64,000 nt of DNA from Szabonella alba (lineage in GTDB: Bacteria > Pseudomonadota > Alphaproteobacteria > Rhodobacterales > Rhodobacteraceae): the NCBI RefSeq assembly GCF_016765775.1, contig NZ_JAESVN010000001.1, positions 310,001-374,000 on the forward strand, in the 5' to 3' direction. A program made the position numbers and the translations under genes. Below the pieces are notes generated by a model. That model did no database searches and was not told the DNA's origin. It saw only the letters and a list, made by a program, of their open reading frames with translations. Shown one piece after another: positions 37,501 through 44,820 of this stretch (position 1 is the stretch's first letter; each line of letters opens with the position of its first letter).

Positions 37501-38008
37501 CGCGGGTGGACAGGAAATCCTTGTCATTTCCGGTATGGCGCAGCAGGAACATGCCGGTGCTGTCGACCAGATCGGGGTTCGAACACAGGTTGAAGTAGAA
37601 ATAGCTCCCCATCCCGCAGCCCGCAAAGACGCCGATGGCGCCGGGGAAGGCTTCAGGCGGGTGGCCCGCATCCTCCAGCGCCTCCCATGCCACTTCCAGA
37701 AACTGCCGGTGCTGGGGGTCAAGGATTGCGGCCTCTTTCGGGGAAAAGCCAAAGAATTCCGCGTCGAACCGTTCAAATCCATCCAGCGGTGCTGCGGCGC
37801 GGACGTAATTGGAATTGCGCAACCGGGCCGGGCTTTCGCCTGCGGCCAGAAGCTCTGCCTCGGTCAACTGGCGGATGGATTCGACCCCGGCCTTCAGATT
37901 GGCCCAATAGTCCGCAACCGACCCCGCCCCCGGCAGATGCGCCGCCATGCCGACAATGGCAATGTCGGTCTCACCCGGCAGGCGGGGGGGGGATTCAATA
38001 TCCTTCAT
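31586..38008 (-). CDS. Type I polyketide synthase, KS-AT-KR-DH-ACP-TE
   Basis: A 2140-residue single-module PKS. KS (13-440) has TACSTS (Cys about 187), HGTGT and KTNIGH. AT (540-850) has GHSMGE (Ser 636); the specificity region reads IAAHS, neither HAFH (malonyl) nor YASH (methylmalonyl). KR (about 1165-1360) has VTGGFGGIG and YVAANEY. DH (1395-1665) has LDGHRI and HPALMD. A carrier domain (GGHSL, Ser about 1798) and a thioesterase (GFSGG, Ser about 1943; GDH near 2100) end the protein. DH after KR is an unusual order. No enoylreductase is seen, so an unsaturated acid or lactone is the simplest prediction. It heads a four-gene operon. Confidence 0.92.
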   Translation of the reverse strand: MKDIESPPRLPGETDIAIVGMAAHLPGAGSVADYWANLKAGVESIRQLTEAELLAAGESPARLRNSNYVRAAAPLDGFERFDAEFFGFSPKEAAILDPQHRQFLEVAWEALEDAGHPPEAFPGAIGVFAGCGMGSYFYFNLCSNPDLVDSTGMFLLRHTGNDKDFLSTRVSHVFDLRGPSINIQTACSTSLVAVHYAVQALLNGECDMALAGGVTIELPQGRGYIFNDGEILSPDGHCHAFDHRAQGTVFGSGAGCVVLRRAVDAVRDGDHIWGIIRGTAVNNDGAAKAGYLAPSVDGQARAIAEAQAIAGVDARSVEYVECHGTGTYLGDPIEVSALTEAFRQTTDAEAFCRIGSVKTNIGHLDTAAGVASLIKATLALYHRQMPPSLNYEAPNPAIAFEGSPFMVNDQLTDWPRGDHPRRAGVNSLGVGGTNAHAVLEEAPDRPAPEVSDWPFQPLVISARSKAALDGQATRLAAHLRAHPEQSLADVAWTLKEGRRAFEKRRVIVAETHEDAARLLEGADPRRVWSHDHLGDAPEVVFMFPGGGAQYAGMARDLYETEPEFADWMDRGLAVLQPMLDYDIRALWLPDQGAEAAADARLKRPSVQLPLILIVEYALAKLYQSWGVEPVALVGHSMGENTAACLAGVMGFEDCIGLVHLRGTLFDTVPPGGMLSVPLEEAELAPYLTDDLDMASVNAPGLCVVSGPDAALAGLAERLAADGVETQRIAIDIAAHSRMLEPILHRFGDYLRSISLNPPQIPVISNRTGQPLTAAEATDPEYWVAHLRNTVRFAACMDCLRAEPGRVYLEMGPGRAMSSLAQANGVAQGQIVSALRHPEQKMPDDMWHVATIARLWACGVPVDWAPIWGGARRRRVSLPTYAFQRKPYFIEPGKAAAIEAEALPARIDDIARWGWKPHWRPRAADCEIDVEAGLEGSTPQTWLLFLDEAGLGRATADLLRRAGHRVVTVRAGDGFRKGADGYTLAPERGREGYDALIRDLVLSDQVPTRIAHFWQVTDRETFRPGSSFLHRNIEQGFYALMFLAQAIGGEGLPGPIHLTSVTNGAVRVRNEALPHPEKATVAGPLRVIPHELPGMTAAQIDVVLPRTPRRGRADHAPLALQLLEDLLSPPANALVALRGTRRLERGIAPVALPETGPGAGLDLPRGATVLVTGGFGGIGLTLAEDLIRRHGAKIALIARRPLPPRADWEAEIEGQTPAARRIMALKRLEAIGGQVSVLVADVCDRSEMAGAIARAAAELGPIRAVIHAAGVVDDGPILSRTPATVEAVLAPKLHGTQVLDALFPDGALDLLVLFASTSTLTGPAGQVDYVAANEYLNAYAQSRAGGRTRVVALNWGIWQGVGMAAEALADRLGKRPEAPRLPVKAPLLDEVGFDRDGNRVFTAPLGTDHWILDGHRIRDGQHSGAGAALIPGTGYLELAAEALAAEGVDGFEIRDLYFFRPLDVPDGERRDIRAKLIRSDEGYGFELRSSVPVQGRTGWQMNATARLIPRAPDQGRIDPAAIAARCNAPETGEGLRSPQEEHLEFGPRWRVIRSRALSQDEGIATLSLPDEFAAEAGDWPLHPALMDLATGWAMGLIGGYQPSHLWVPVSYGSVRVHAPLPATVVSWVRNAGTNRAEGPVAAFDITLADAEGHICVDITGFTLRRLEGGLVLSPPGPRDLDFDETPGARNLSPAEERFAWTLTQGIRAEEGAEAFARALATGLPQIVVSSLDLPALIAQADRVEAVRPEGQAFERPDLDSDYLEPRNEIERRLVAFWQDLLGVAQVGVEDDFFALGGHSLIAVRLFAMVRKTWSVDFPISVLFEAPTIAACAALIEERIGPQEDGEATALQAPARRFIHLVAMHEREGGSKTPFFLVAGMFGNVLNLRHLAQLIGGDRPFYGLQARGLYGDAEPHRTIPEAAADYIAELRQVQPHGPYLLGGFSGGGLTAWEMAHQLESAGETVSALVLLDTPLPMRPALTRADKAMIKLAELCKRGPGYLVDWARARWDWEMRKRQPHAAHEAEGAFHNAAIEAAFRQAIVDYELPRREGETVLFRPPLDLHWQVTSGNWVSAAREYVYADNDLTRFAPALEVIEVPGDHDSMVLEPDVRTLAARLRRVIARIEPAGAAPGQPSFSRAAE

Positions 38009-38385
38009 GCGTCACTGGCCCTTATGCAGCCTTCAGATGGGGATCAGCGCGCCAGCGGCCAAGCCCCGTCCGGTTGCCCATGGAAGGTTAAAAATAGCTT
38101 AAAGTGGCCCCGGGCGATACCCGCCCTGCCACCGCTGCGCGATCGGTGCGACAGGGGCAACAATGACAAACCTTTGCCACATTTTCGACAGAAAGCCGGG
38201 CGGATCGTGGCGGGAAGGCCTTTGCGGACCGGTGCGGAGCAGATCCCCTGGGCGCATTGGTCTGCGTTCTGAAACAATGGTTTGTGGCAGGACGGGAAGG
38301 GCCCCGGCCCGAAGGCTCGAATCGACGTTAACCTTTTCAGCGCCAGGCGGGTTTCAGCGTCGGGCGGGCCGCGTCGTCGCCGGGA
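38009..38385. promoter_or_regulatory. Upstream region of the PKS operon, no gene
   Basis: 377 bp without coding signs. It contains AT-rich patches (GGTTAAAAATAGCTTAAAG at about 38086-38104, and GACGTTAACC near 38324). GGCAA...TTGCC arms flank ACAATGACAAACC at 38156-38178. I see no firm -35/-10 pair. The promoter of the four-gene megasynthase operon should lie here. Confidence 0.45.
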
Positions 38386-39798
38386 TCACAGCACCGTGCG
38401 CGGTCCGCTGCGGATCGCCAGAGCGTCGCGCCATTGCTGTTCGCGGCGCTCGGCCCGGGCGCGGGCCAGCATCTCGGCATGGCCAAGGATCGCGCCCGCC
38501 ATCAGCCAGCTGAAAGGGATCAGCGTCGCATTGGGCAGAAGATCGGCCAGATTGGCGGCATAGATCAGCGCGATCAGCGTGACAAAGGGTGACAGATCCG
38601 CCGCCCGGCCCAGAACCGCCTCACGCGCCAGCAGGAACAGCGGCAGGGTCAGCAGCCCGAATTCTGCGACATAGCCCGCCCAGCCATAGGTGCCCAGAAC
38701 GATGATCCACTGCCCGTCCGGCACCGAGAGGATCCGCCCGGTGATCGGATCAAGGATCAGCGCCCGACCATAGCCGCCCCAGCCGAACCACGGCTTTTCC
38801 TGCGCGCGGGCCAGAAGCTGTTCCTCATTCACGATGCGGTATTCCAGCGACTGATGCCGCGCCTCGCTATAGGACAGCGCCAGATCGAGGATCACATCCA
38901 GCGGGATCAGATGCGCCCCGCGCAGCAGCGGATAGGTGATGACCACCACCGCCAGCAGCCCCGCAAGGATAACCTGCAAGCGTTTCGGCGCAAACAGGAT
39001 CAGCGGGATCAGCCCCAGCGCATAGACCATCGGCCCGGTGCTGCGGCAGAGCACCAGAAGGATCATCAGATAGACCCAGACCACCAACCGCTTTGGCCGC
39101 TCATCGGGTGGTGCCAGACGCAGCAGCAGCAGCGCCGACATCGCCGCCATCAGCGCGAAAAAGGCCACCCACAGCCCATGCGGCATGAAGACCATCGGAC
39201 GGAACCCGCCGCCGCGCATGGATTGTGAAAAGTCATGCTGGAAAAACCCATAGACCCAGACATTGATCTGCGGCGAAAGCCGCGATTCCAGCGCCATCGG
39301 GACCGAATAGATCAGCCCCGCGATGACCAGAGCCTGCACCATCACCTTCATGCCATCGGCGGTGGCAAGCAGGCGGCGGGCCAGAAAGAACGGGATCAGC
39401 GCGATGATCTGATAACTGACCGAGGCCAGCGAATCATAGATGCGCAGCGCGGGCACATCGCCCGCCATGATCGGGATCACATCGGGATTGGTCAGCGCGG
39501 TCGCAAAGGGGCTGGCCACGAACAGCACCATCAGCGCCTTGCCGACAAGGTTTCCGGGCAGAAAGCCCGGCCTTTCGCCCAGCACCCAGACCGTGAGGCC
39601 CAGCGCGCAGAGGTTCGAGATGGTGAACTTGTCCATATCCGGGATTGCGGGCAGGTTGAAGCTGGCCAGCGGCGGCAGCAGCATATATGCGCCAAGGATC
39701 GACCAGACCAGCGCCTGTTCCCGCGGCAGCCGCCTGAACAGGACGGTCGCAAGGACCGGCCAGAGCAGCAGCATCAGGTAGGCAATCGCGTTGGGCAT
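38386..39798 (-). CDS. O-antigen ligase / polysaccharide polymerase-like membrane protein
   Basis: A 470-residue integral membrane protein with about ten to twelve hydrophobic helices and one large loop (GWGGYGRALILDPITG region, about 355-375), as in the WaaL/Wzy superfamily. No sharp catalytic motif is visible. In the EPS locus it may be the Wzy polymerase, which the other Wzx/Wzz-type genes require. ATG 39798 was chosen because the extension to 39969 is not hydrophobic and lacks support. It is divergent from the WecG-type gene. Confidence 0.8.
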   Translation of the reverse strand: MPNAIAYLMLLLWPVLATVLFRRLPREQALVWSILGAYMLLPPLASFNLPAIPDMDKFTISNLCALGLTVWVLGERPGFLPGNLVGKALMVLFVASPFATALTNPDVIPIMAGDVPALRIYDSLASVSYQIIALIPFFLARRLLATADGMKVMVQALVIAGLIYSVPMALESRLSPQINVWVYGFFQHDFSQSMRGGGFRPMVFMPHGLWVAFFALMAAMSALLLLRLAPPDERPKRLVVWVYLMILLVLCRSTGPMVYALGLIPLILFAPKRLQVILAGLLAVVVITYPLLRGAHLIPLDVILDLALSYSEARHQSLEYRIVNEEQLLARAQEKPWFGWGGYGRALILDPITGRILSVPDGQWIIVLGTYGWAGYVAEFGLLTLPLFLLAREAVLGRAADLSPFVTLIALIYAANLADLLPNATLIPFSWLMAGAILGHAEMLARARAERREQQWRDALAIRSGPRTVL

Positions 39799-40049
39799 CG
39801 GTTCAGGGGCCGGACTGGGGTGCTGGAAATGCGGACGATACCGGATCTGGCGCGCAGGGTTAACATGAATGGGGCGGGCCTTCCAATGCCGCCCCCGCGC
39901 CCCAGCCCCGGTCTTGCGCTCCCGGGGGGCCGGAAGGAGCGCGAAAGGCCGTGAAAGTGACGACCGCAAGCGGGTGCCTGATCTGACACAACATCCGGCA
40001 AACAGGCGTAAATCCCGGCGTCAGGCGCTGATGGACGATCACCGCCCCC

Positions 40050-40117
40050 TTGCCGGATCGGAAACAGTCCGTTGCCGGATCGGCCCCGTCCTGACAGCCC
40101 CTGACAGGCCCTGTCAG
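40050..40117 (+). promoter_or_regulatory. Phased repeats upstream of the WecG-type gene
   Basis: Two direct repeats TTGCCGGATCGG (40050-40061 and 40072-40083, 22 bp apart) are followed by CTGACAG at 40091 and 40101 and its inverse CTGTCAG at 40111. These half-sites are spaced exactly 10 bp apart, one helical turn. The last two form CTGACAG-GCC-CTGTCAG. This looks like a multi-site operator between the divergent polymerase-like and WecG-type genes (39799-40177). Confidence 0.6.
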
Positions 40118-40177
40118 CGTCGCATCGGCCCGGGATCCGTGCTAGAAGGCCGCAACTCCGTCAGGCAGGCCGATCCT

Positions 40178-40942
40178 TTGGAATTCACCTTTCACGACAC
40201 GACCCTGACCGTCACCCATCCCGATGCCGGGGCGCTTTTGCGCGCTGCGGGGGCGCGGCTGACGGCAGGGCAGGGCTTTGCGCTGGCCACGATCAATCTG
40301 GACCATCTGGTGAAACTGCGCCGCGATGCGGCCTTCTGCCGGGCCTATGCGGCACAGGATTTCGTTGTCGCCGATGGCAATCCGGTTGTCTGGCTGTCAC
40401 GGTTGGCGCGGCGTCCGGTCGGGCTGGTGCCCGGGTCGGATCTGGTGATCCCGCTGGCGCGGCTGGCGCGGGATGCCGGGCGGCCTGTTGTCTTGCTGGG
40501 CAGCAGCGATGCCGCGCTGGCCGGGGCTGCCGATCACCTGCGCGCCGTGCTGCCGGGGGTCACCATCGCCGCCAGCATCGCGCCGCCCTACGGCTTTGAT
40601 CCTGCGGGTGACGACGCCCGCGCGATCCTGTCGCGGCTGGCGGAGATCGGGCCGGGACTGTGCCTGATCGCGCTTGGTGCGCCGAAACAGGAACGGCTGG
40701 CCGCGCTGGGCCGCGTGCTGGCGCCGCAAATGGGGTTCGCATCCATCGGGGCGGGGCTGGATTTCCTGTCGGGCCATCAGATGCGGGCCCCGCATTGGGC
40801 GCGGGCCATGGCGATGGAATGGCTGTGGCGGGCGCTGCAAAGCCCGCGCCGCCTGCTGCCGCGTTATGCCGCCTGCGCGGCGATCCTGCCGGGGCAGGCC
40901 ATGGCGGCGTTGCGCCTGCGAAGGCAGGGTCCACGATCCTGA
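40178..40942 (+). CDS. WecG/TagA/CpsF-family glycosyltransferase
   Basis: About 254 residues from a TTG start. Family motifs are ATINLDHLVKLRRDAAF, VVADGNPVVWLSRL, LVPGSDLVIPL and LIALGAPKQERLA, and ASIGAGLDFLSG. These enzymes (GT26) add a UDP-sugar, often ManNAcA or glucosyl, to a lipid-linked intermediate. The start is uncertain: TTG 40178 fits the family length and lies after the regulatory repeats. GTG 40139 and ATG 40031 are alternatives, but the latter would place the repeats inside the gene. Confidence 0.85.
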   Translation: MEFTFHDTTLTVTHPDAGALLRAAGARLTAGQGFALATINLDHLVKLRRDAAFCRAYAAQDFVVADGNPVVWLSRLARRPVGLVPGSDLVIPLARLARDAGRPVVLLGSSDAALAGAADHLRAVLPGVTIAASIAPPYGFDPAGDDARAILSRLAEIGPGLCLIALGAPKQERLAALGRVLAPQMGFASIGAGLDFLSGHQMRAPHWARAMAMEWLWRALQSPRRLLPRYAACAAILPGQAMAALRLRRQGPRS

Positions 40943-41980
40943 CTACTTGTATTCGATCAGCCCCGCCTGCCGCCGCCGCATCCGGCCCAGCCAATAGCCG
41001 ATCACGCCCTGCGCCTCGGGGATCTTGCCCAGAACGGTGAACAGGGCCGCCTCCCAGCCCGCCCGCCCCTCGGCTCGCCAGCGCCAGCCCAGCCGTGCCA
41101 TTTGCGCGGGCCAGAGCAGCAGCAACGCCAGTGCGGCAGGATGCAGGGCAGCGCCCGACAGGGCGGCCAGCGGCAGACCCGCCCCCCAGATCAGCGCGCG
41201 CCGTGTTTCGGCCACCCAATGCCGTTCCGGCCCGGCCCCATGTCGCGCGGCCCCTTCGGCAAAGGCATGGCCCGCGCGCCGCGTCCGGTTCCACCATTGC
41301 CCAAAGCGGGTCATCGCCGCGTCATGCAGCGTCATTTCCGCATTGATACGCCAGATCTCGCCGCCCTTGCGCGCAAGGCGCAGGCACAGGTCCGGCTCTT
41401 CCCCCGCAATCAGGCTGGCATCATATCCCCCCACGGCGCGCAGCGCGGAAAGCCGGATCAGCGCATCGCCGCCACAGGCGGTTGCCTGTCCGATGGGCGT
41501 GTTCCATTCCCGGTCACACAGCCGGTTGTAGACGGATGCCTGCGCAAAGCGTTCCCGCCTGCGCCCGCAAATCACAACTGCCTGCGGATGACCGGCTGCA
41601 AAGGCGGTCGCGGCACCGATCCAGCCCGGGTCAAGACTGCAATCGCCGTCGATCATCTGCACCCAGCCATCGCCCTGCAGCCGCGCCAGCCCGGCATTGC
41701 GCGCCCGGGCGGCGGTGAAAGGAAGATCCATGTCCAGCGCCACCACCTCGGCCCCCGCGCGGGCCGCCGCCTCAACGCTGCCATCGGTCGAGCCGCTGTC
41801 GATATAGATGATGCGGCGCACCTGTCCTTGCAGCGAGGCCAGACAGGCCAGCAGGCGCGCGCCCTCATTGCGGCCGATCACCACCGCATCAACGGGGGTG
41901 TTTCCCGCAAGTGCAGACGCGGCATCGCCTCGGGGCGCGGCCCCGGTCCTTCCGGTTTCAGATGCCTTTGCCTGCCGCAT
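40943..41980 (-). CDS. Family 2 glycosyltransferase
   Basis: A 345-residue GT-A enzyme. VDAVVIGRNEGARLLACLAS and IDSGSTDGSVEAAA bind the nucleotide sugar, MIDGDCSLDPGWI is the DXD motif, and GGYDASLIAGEEPDLCLRL is the acceptor region. C-terminal hydrophobic segments (LPLAALSGAALHPAALALLLL) suggest membrane association. Its stop directly abuts the stop of the WecG-type gene (convergent). It is probably part of the EPS repeat-unit assembly set; sugar and linkage unknown. Confidence 0.87.
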   Translation of the reverse strand: MRQAKASETGRTGAAPRGDAASALAGNTPVDAVVIGRNEGARLLACLASLQGQVRRIIYIDSGSTDGSVEAAARAGAEVVALDMDLPFTAARARNAGLARLQGDGWVQMIDGDCSLDPGWIGAATAFAAGHPQAVVICGRRRERFAQASVYNRLCDREWNTPIGQATACGGDALIRLSALRAVGGYDASLIAGEEPDLCLRLARKGGEIWRINAEMTLHDAAMTRFGQWWNRTRRAGHAFAEGAARHGAGPERHWVAETRRALIWGAGLPLAALSGAALHPAALALLLLWPAQMARLGWRWRAEGRAGWEAALFTVLGKIPEAQGVIGYWLGRMRRRQAGLIEYK

Positions 41981-42166
41981 CCGGCCACCCCCGGTGGTTC
42001 AAGATTACTCCTGCCATGGCTGCACCTTGGCAGGGTCGGACCGGCGGTTGATCCACCGCGATCCGGGGCGCAGACTAGGCGCTGCGGGCGGGCTTGACCA
42101 TGCCCTCTGCCCGCTCTGCCCACGGGGCACAGCCCTTTCATTTTTCGCCATTCTCTGCTAAATGAG

Positions 42167-42300
42167 TTGTCCGGGCGGGGGCTCGGTCAATGCTGCAGAC
42201 AGCCACGCCTTGAATCGTGGCTGCTGAACGGTTTGTCCGGGCGTTGCCTGCTGCGTGGCGGGTATTTGGATGTCAGTCAGGGCCGAAGCCTTCGGGCTTC
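42167..42300 (+). promoter_or_regulatory. Structured leader of the BY-kinase/Wzz operon
   Basis: Direct repeats TTGTCCGGGCG (42167-42177 and 42233-42243) bracket a perfect 8-bp hairpin CAGCCACG/CGTGGCTG (42200-42223). A second hairpin, GAAGCC-TTCG-GGCTTC (42285-42300), has a UUCG tetraloop and ends 25 bases before the ATG. The rest of 41981-42325 holds no gene. Confidence 0.55.
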
Positions 42301-42325
42301 ATGGCAGCAGGAACCGGAAGACCCC

Positions 42326-43276
42326 ATGTCCAGACGCGAAATGTTGATGGTATCGGCCCCGGAACCTGCCGATTTTGAGCAATCTCCGATGGATGAGGAG
42401 ATCTTCCACAGGGTCGCGGAAGAGCGTGGCCGCGCGCTGCCGGTGGGTCGTTCGGTGTTCCGGTCTGACCGCCGGGCGCCGCAGACCGGCCTGACCCTGC
42501 CCGAAACTCCGCTGGTTATCGGTCAGTCCGGGCCGCTGGATCTGGCCCCGCCGCGCCCGCACCGGGTGTGGGAATCGCTGAATGCAGTCGTGCCGGATGA
42601 CGCCTTTCTGGCGCGAAACGGTCTGTTCACGAATTCGGCACAGAACGCGGTGACCAATGAATTCGACCTGCTGCGCACCCGCATCCTGCAGCCGATGCAG
42701 GAGCGCGGCTGGCGCAGGCTGGCGGTCACATCGCCCACCCATGGCTGCGGCAAAAGCCTTGTCGCGGGCAATCTGGCCCTGTCGCTGTCGCGCCGTCCCG
42801 AAAGCCGCACCCTGCTGCTGGATCTGGAGCTGCGCGCGCCGGGGCTTGCGGCCCTTTTCGGCATGACCGGACTGGACCCCTTGCGCGAGGTTCTGACCGG
42901 GGATCAACCCTTCGAGGGCCATCTGCGCCGTCTGGGGCGGACGCTGGCGCTGGGGTTGAACCCGGTGCCGGTGCCGGATGCGGCGGAATTGCTGCACAGC
43001 CCGTCCCTGGCGGCCAGCATCGCCGCGATGATCGAGGGGCTGGATCCGCAGATCGCGATGTTCGATCTGCCCCCCGTGCTGTTGTCGGATGATGTGCTGG
43101 CGCTGTCGCCGCTGCTGGATGCGGTGATGCTGGTGATCGATGGCACGCGCAGCACCGCCGCCGAGATGCGCGACTGCGAAAAACTGCTGGACGGTCAGAT
43201 CCCGATCCTCGGGGTTGTGCTGAACCGCGCGCAGGACCGGGGGCTGGCGCGGTTGCGCTATGGCCGGAGGGGGTAG
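42326..43276 (+). CDS. CpsD/CapB-like polysaccharide tyrosine-kinase-family ATPase
   Basis: A 316-residue P-loop protein. Walker A is in TSPTHGCGKSLVAGNLALS. The A' motif reads LLLDLELRAPG, where the usual second Asp is Glu. Walker B is IAMFDLPPVL. A 140-residue N-terminal extension precedes the ATPase. The C-terminus ends LRYGRRG and lacks the tyrosine cluster typical of autophosphorylating BY-kinases, so kinase activity is doubtful. It is the cytoplasmic partner of the Wzz-type protein encoded three bases downstream. Start chosen after GGAAG. A structured leader precedes it. Confidence 0.85.
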   Translation: MSRREMLMVSAPEPADFEQSPMDEEIFHRVAEERGRALPVGRSVFRSDRRAPQTGLTLPETPLVIGQSGPLDLAPPRPHRVWESLNAVVPDDAFLARNGLFTNSAQNAVTNEFDLLRTRILQPMQERGWRRLAVTSPTHGCGKSLVAGNLALSLSRRPESRTLLLDLELRAPGLAALFGMTGLDPLREVLTGDQPFEGHLRRLGRTLALGLNPVPVPDAAELLHSPSLAASIAAMIEGLDPQIAMFDLPPVLLSDDVLALSPLLDAVMLVIDGTRSTAAEMRDCEKLLDGQIPILGVVLNRAQDRGLARLRYGRRG

Positions 43277-43279
43277 GGC

Positions 43280-44710
43280 ATGGGGCCGATCCAGTCGCTG
43301 GATGAACTGATCGGGCTGCTGATCCGCCGCCGCCTTCTGATCGGGGCGGTCGCGGTTTTCGGCACTGTGCTGACGCTTTTGCATGTGATGTCGCGGCCCG
43401 ATGTCTTTGAAAGTGCCGCCGTCATTCAGGTGCAAAGCCCGATTGTCACCGACCCGATCTCGGGCGCGCAGGTGCCCAGCCAGTCGGCGCAGCGCCTGCA
43501 GGCGATTGAACAGCGCCTGACCACGCGCGACAATCTGCTGGCGGTGATCGACCGGCACGGGCTGTATCAGGATCTGGCGCTCAGCGAAGATGAAATGATC
43601 CATCTGCTGCGGATGTCGCTGCGGTTTGAGCGCGTGGCCAGTGCGGCCTCGCCGCAATTCGGCGCCCCGCCGCAGGTCGCGGCGATGATCGTTTTTGCGC
43701 AGGCCGACACGCGGGACCGCGCGGCGCGGATCGCCAATGATTTTGCGCAAAGCATTCTGGATGCCGGGGCCGAGGGGCAGACCGGGCGGGCGCGGGAATC
43801 GGTGCAGTTCTTCTCACGCCAACTGGAAGAGTTGCGCGCCGAGATTGTCCGCACCGAGACCGAGCTTGCGGGTTTCAAGACCGAGAATGCCATGGCCCTG
43901 CCCGCGCAGCGCGCGCTTCGGGAGCAGGAACTGGTGGGGCTGGAATCCGATCTGCGGGCGGTCGAACAGGATCTGAGTGCGGCCAGAAGCGAGCGCGATA
44001 CGGTTCTGGCCCGGAATTCGCAGCGCGCGACCGACCGGCGTCAGATGGACGTGCTGGAGGAACAGATCGCACGACTGACGGCGCAAAGCGCGGTGCTGCA
44101 GGAGGGGCGGGCCGAGATCCGCGGCCTGCTGGTGCAGGCCCCCGAGGTGGATCGCAGATTGCTGACCTTCGAACGCAACCTCTCCCAGTTGCAGGAACAG
44201 TTCGATCTGACCACACGGCGGCTGGCCGAGGCACGGACGGCGATGGATGTCGAACAGCATCAGCAGGGGGAAACCTTCGCCCTGCTGGAACGCGCGATGG
44301 AACCGGATTACCCGGTCAGCGGCGGACGGCGGAAATTGGCATTGGCGGGGGGGCTGGGCAGTCTGATGCTGGGCTTTGGCCTTGCCTTTCTGCTGGACCT
44401 GAGGCGGCCGGTGCTGCGCACCCGCGCGCAGGTAGCGCGGGAGCTTGACCTGCAACCCATAGTTGCGATTCCGCCAATCCGGGGCATTGGCAGAGGGCGG
44501 CGGGGATTTCTGGCGCGGATGCTGTTGGGCAGCCCGCCTGCGGCGCGCAGCGCCCTGCCTGCGCCGGCCCCTGCAACCGCGCAGCCCAAGGCGATGGCGC
44601 GCCTGTTTGGGGCGGCAAAGGGACATGCCGGGCTGACGCCTATCGGCAGCGGGCTGGCTGGATCGGCGGTGCTGCTGCTGGTGATGATCGGTGTCGCGGT
44701 CACGACCTGA
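43280..44710 (+). CDS. Wzz/GumC-type polysaccharide chain-length/co-polymerase protein
   Basis: A 476-residue inner-membrane protein. TM1 lies near residues 15-37. A long periplasmic coiled-coil region (FFSRQLEELRAEIVRTETEL; AVEQDLSAARSERDTV) follows. The PDYPVSGGRR motif precedes TM2 (LALAGGLGSLMLGFGLAFLL). An extra hydrophobic C-terminal segment (AGSAVLLLVMIGVAV) suggests a third membrane pass, not typical of the family. It sets polysaccharide chain length with the ATPase encoded just upstream. An inverted repeat follows the stop. Confidence 0.88.
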   Translation: MGPIQSLDELIGLLIRRRLLIGAVAVFGTVLTLLHVMSRPDVFESAAVIQVQSPIVTDPISGAQVPSQSAQRLQAIEQRLTTRDNLLAVIDRHGLYQDLALSEDEMIHLLRMSLRFERVASAASPQFGAPPQVAAMIVFAQADTRDRAARIANDFAQSILDAGAEGQTGRARESVQFFSRQLEELRAEIVRTETELAGFKTENAMALPAQRALREQELVGLESDLRAVEQDLSAARSERDTVLARNSQRATDRRQMDVLEEQIARLTAQSAVLQEGRAEIRGLLVQAPEVDRRLLTFERNLSQLQEQFDLTTRRLAEARTAMDVEQHQQGETFALLERAMEPDYPVSGGRRKLALAGGLGSLMLGFGLAFLLDLRRPVLRTRAQVARELDLQPIVAIPPIRGIGRGRRGFLARMLLGSPPAARSALPAPAPATAQPKAMARLFGAAKGHAGLTPIGSGLAGSAVLLLVMIGVAVTT

Positions 44711-44713
44711 GCG

Positions 44714-44778
44714 GCGGGCCGGTAAGACTGAACGGCTGCGGAGGCGCTGCCTGCGCCTGCGGGGAAATTCCGGCCCGC
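44714..44778 (+). terminator. Branched inverted repeat after the Wzz gene
   Basis: GCGGGCCGG (44714-44722) pairs with CCGGCCCGC (44770-44778), enclosing a smaller AGGCGC/GCGCCT hairpin. It starts four bases after the stop. There is no U-run, so factor-independent termination is uncertain. Confidence 0.5.
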
Positions 44779-44820
44779 GATGTCGGCGGTCCTGCATCCG
44801 GCCCCCGATGGGGGGTCAAG

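Noticed and set aside
35926..38272. Long plus-strand ORFs antisense to the PKS gene
   Set aside because: Shadow frames of a GC-rich gene, with no ribosome sites or family motifs, while the minus strand shows full PKS domains.
40091..40117. CTGACAG-GCC-CTGTCAG read as a quorum-sensing lux box
   Set aside because: Length and spacing are 17 bp with a 3-bp centre and a third half-site; it does not fit the 20-bp lux-box pattern. Kept as an operator of unknown regulator.
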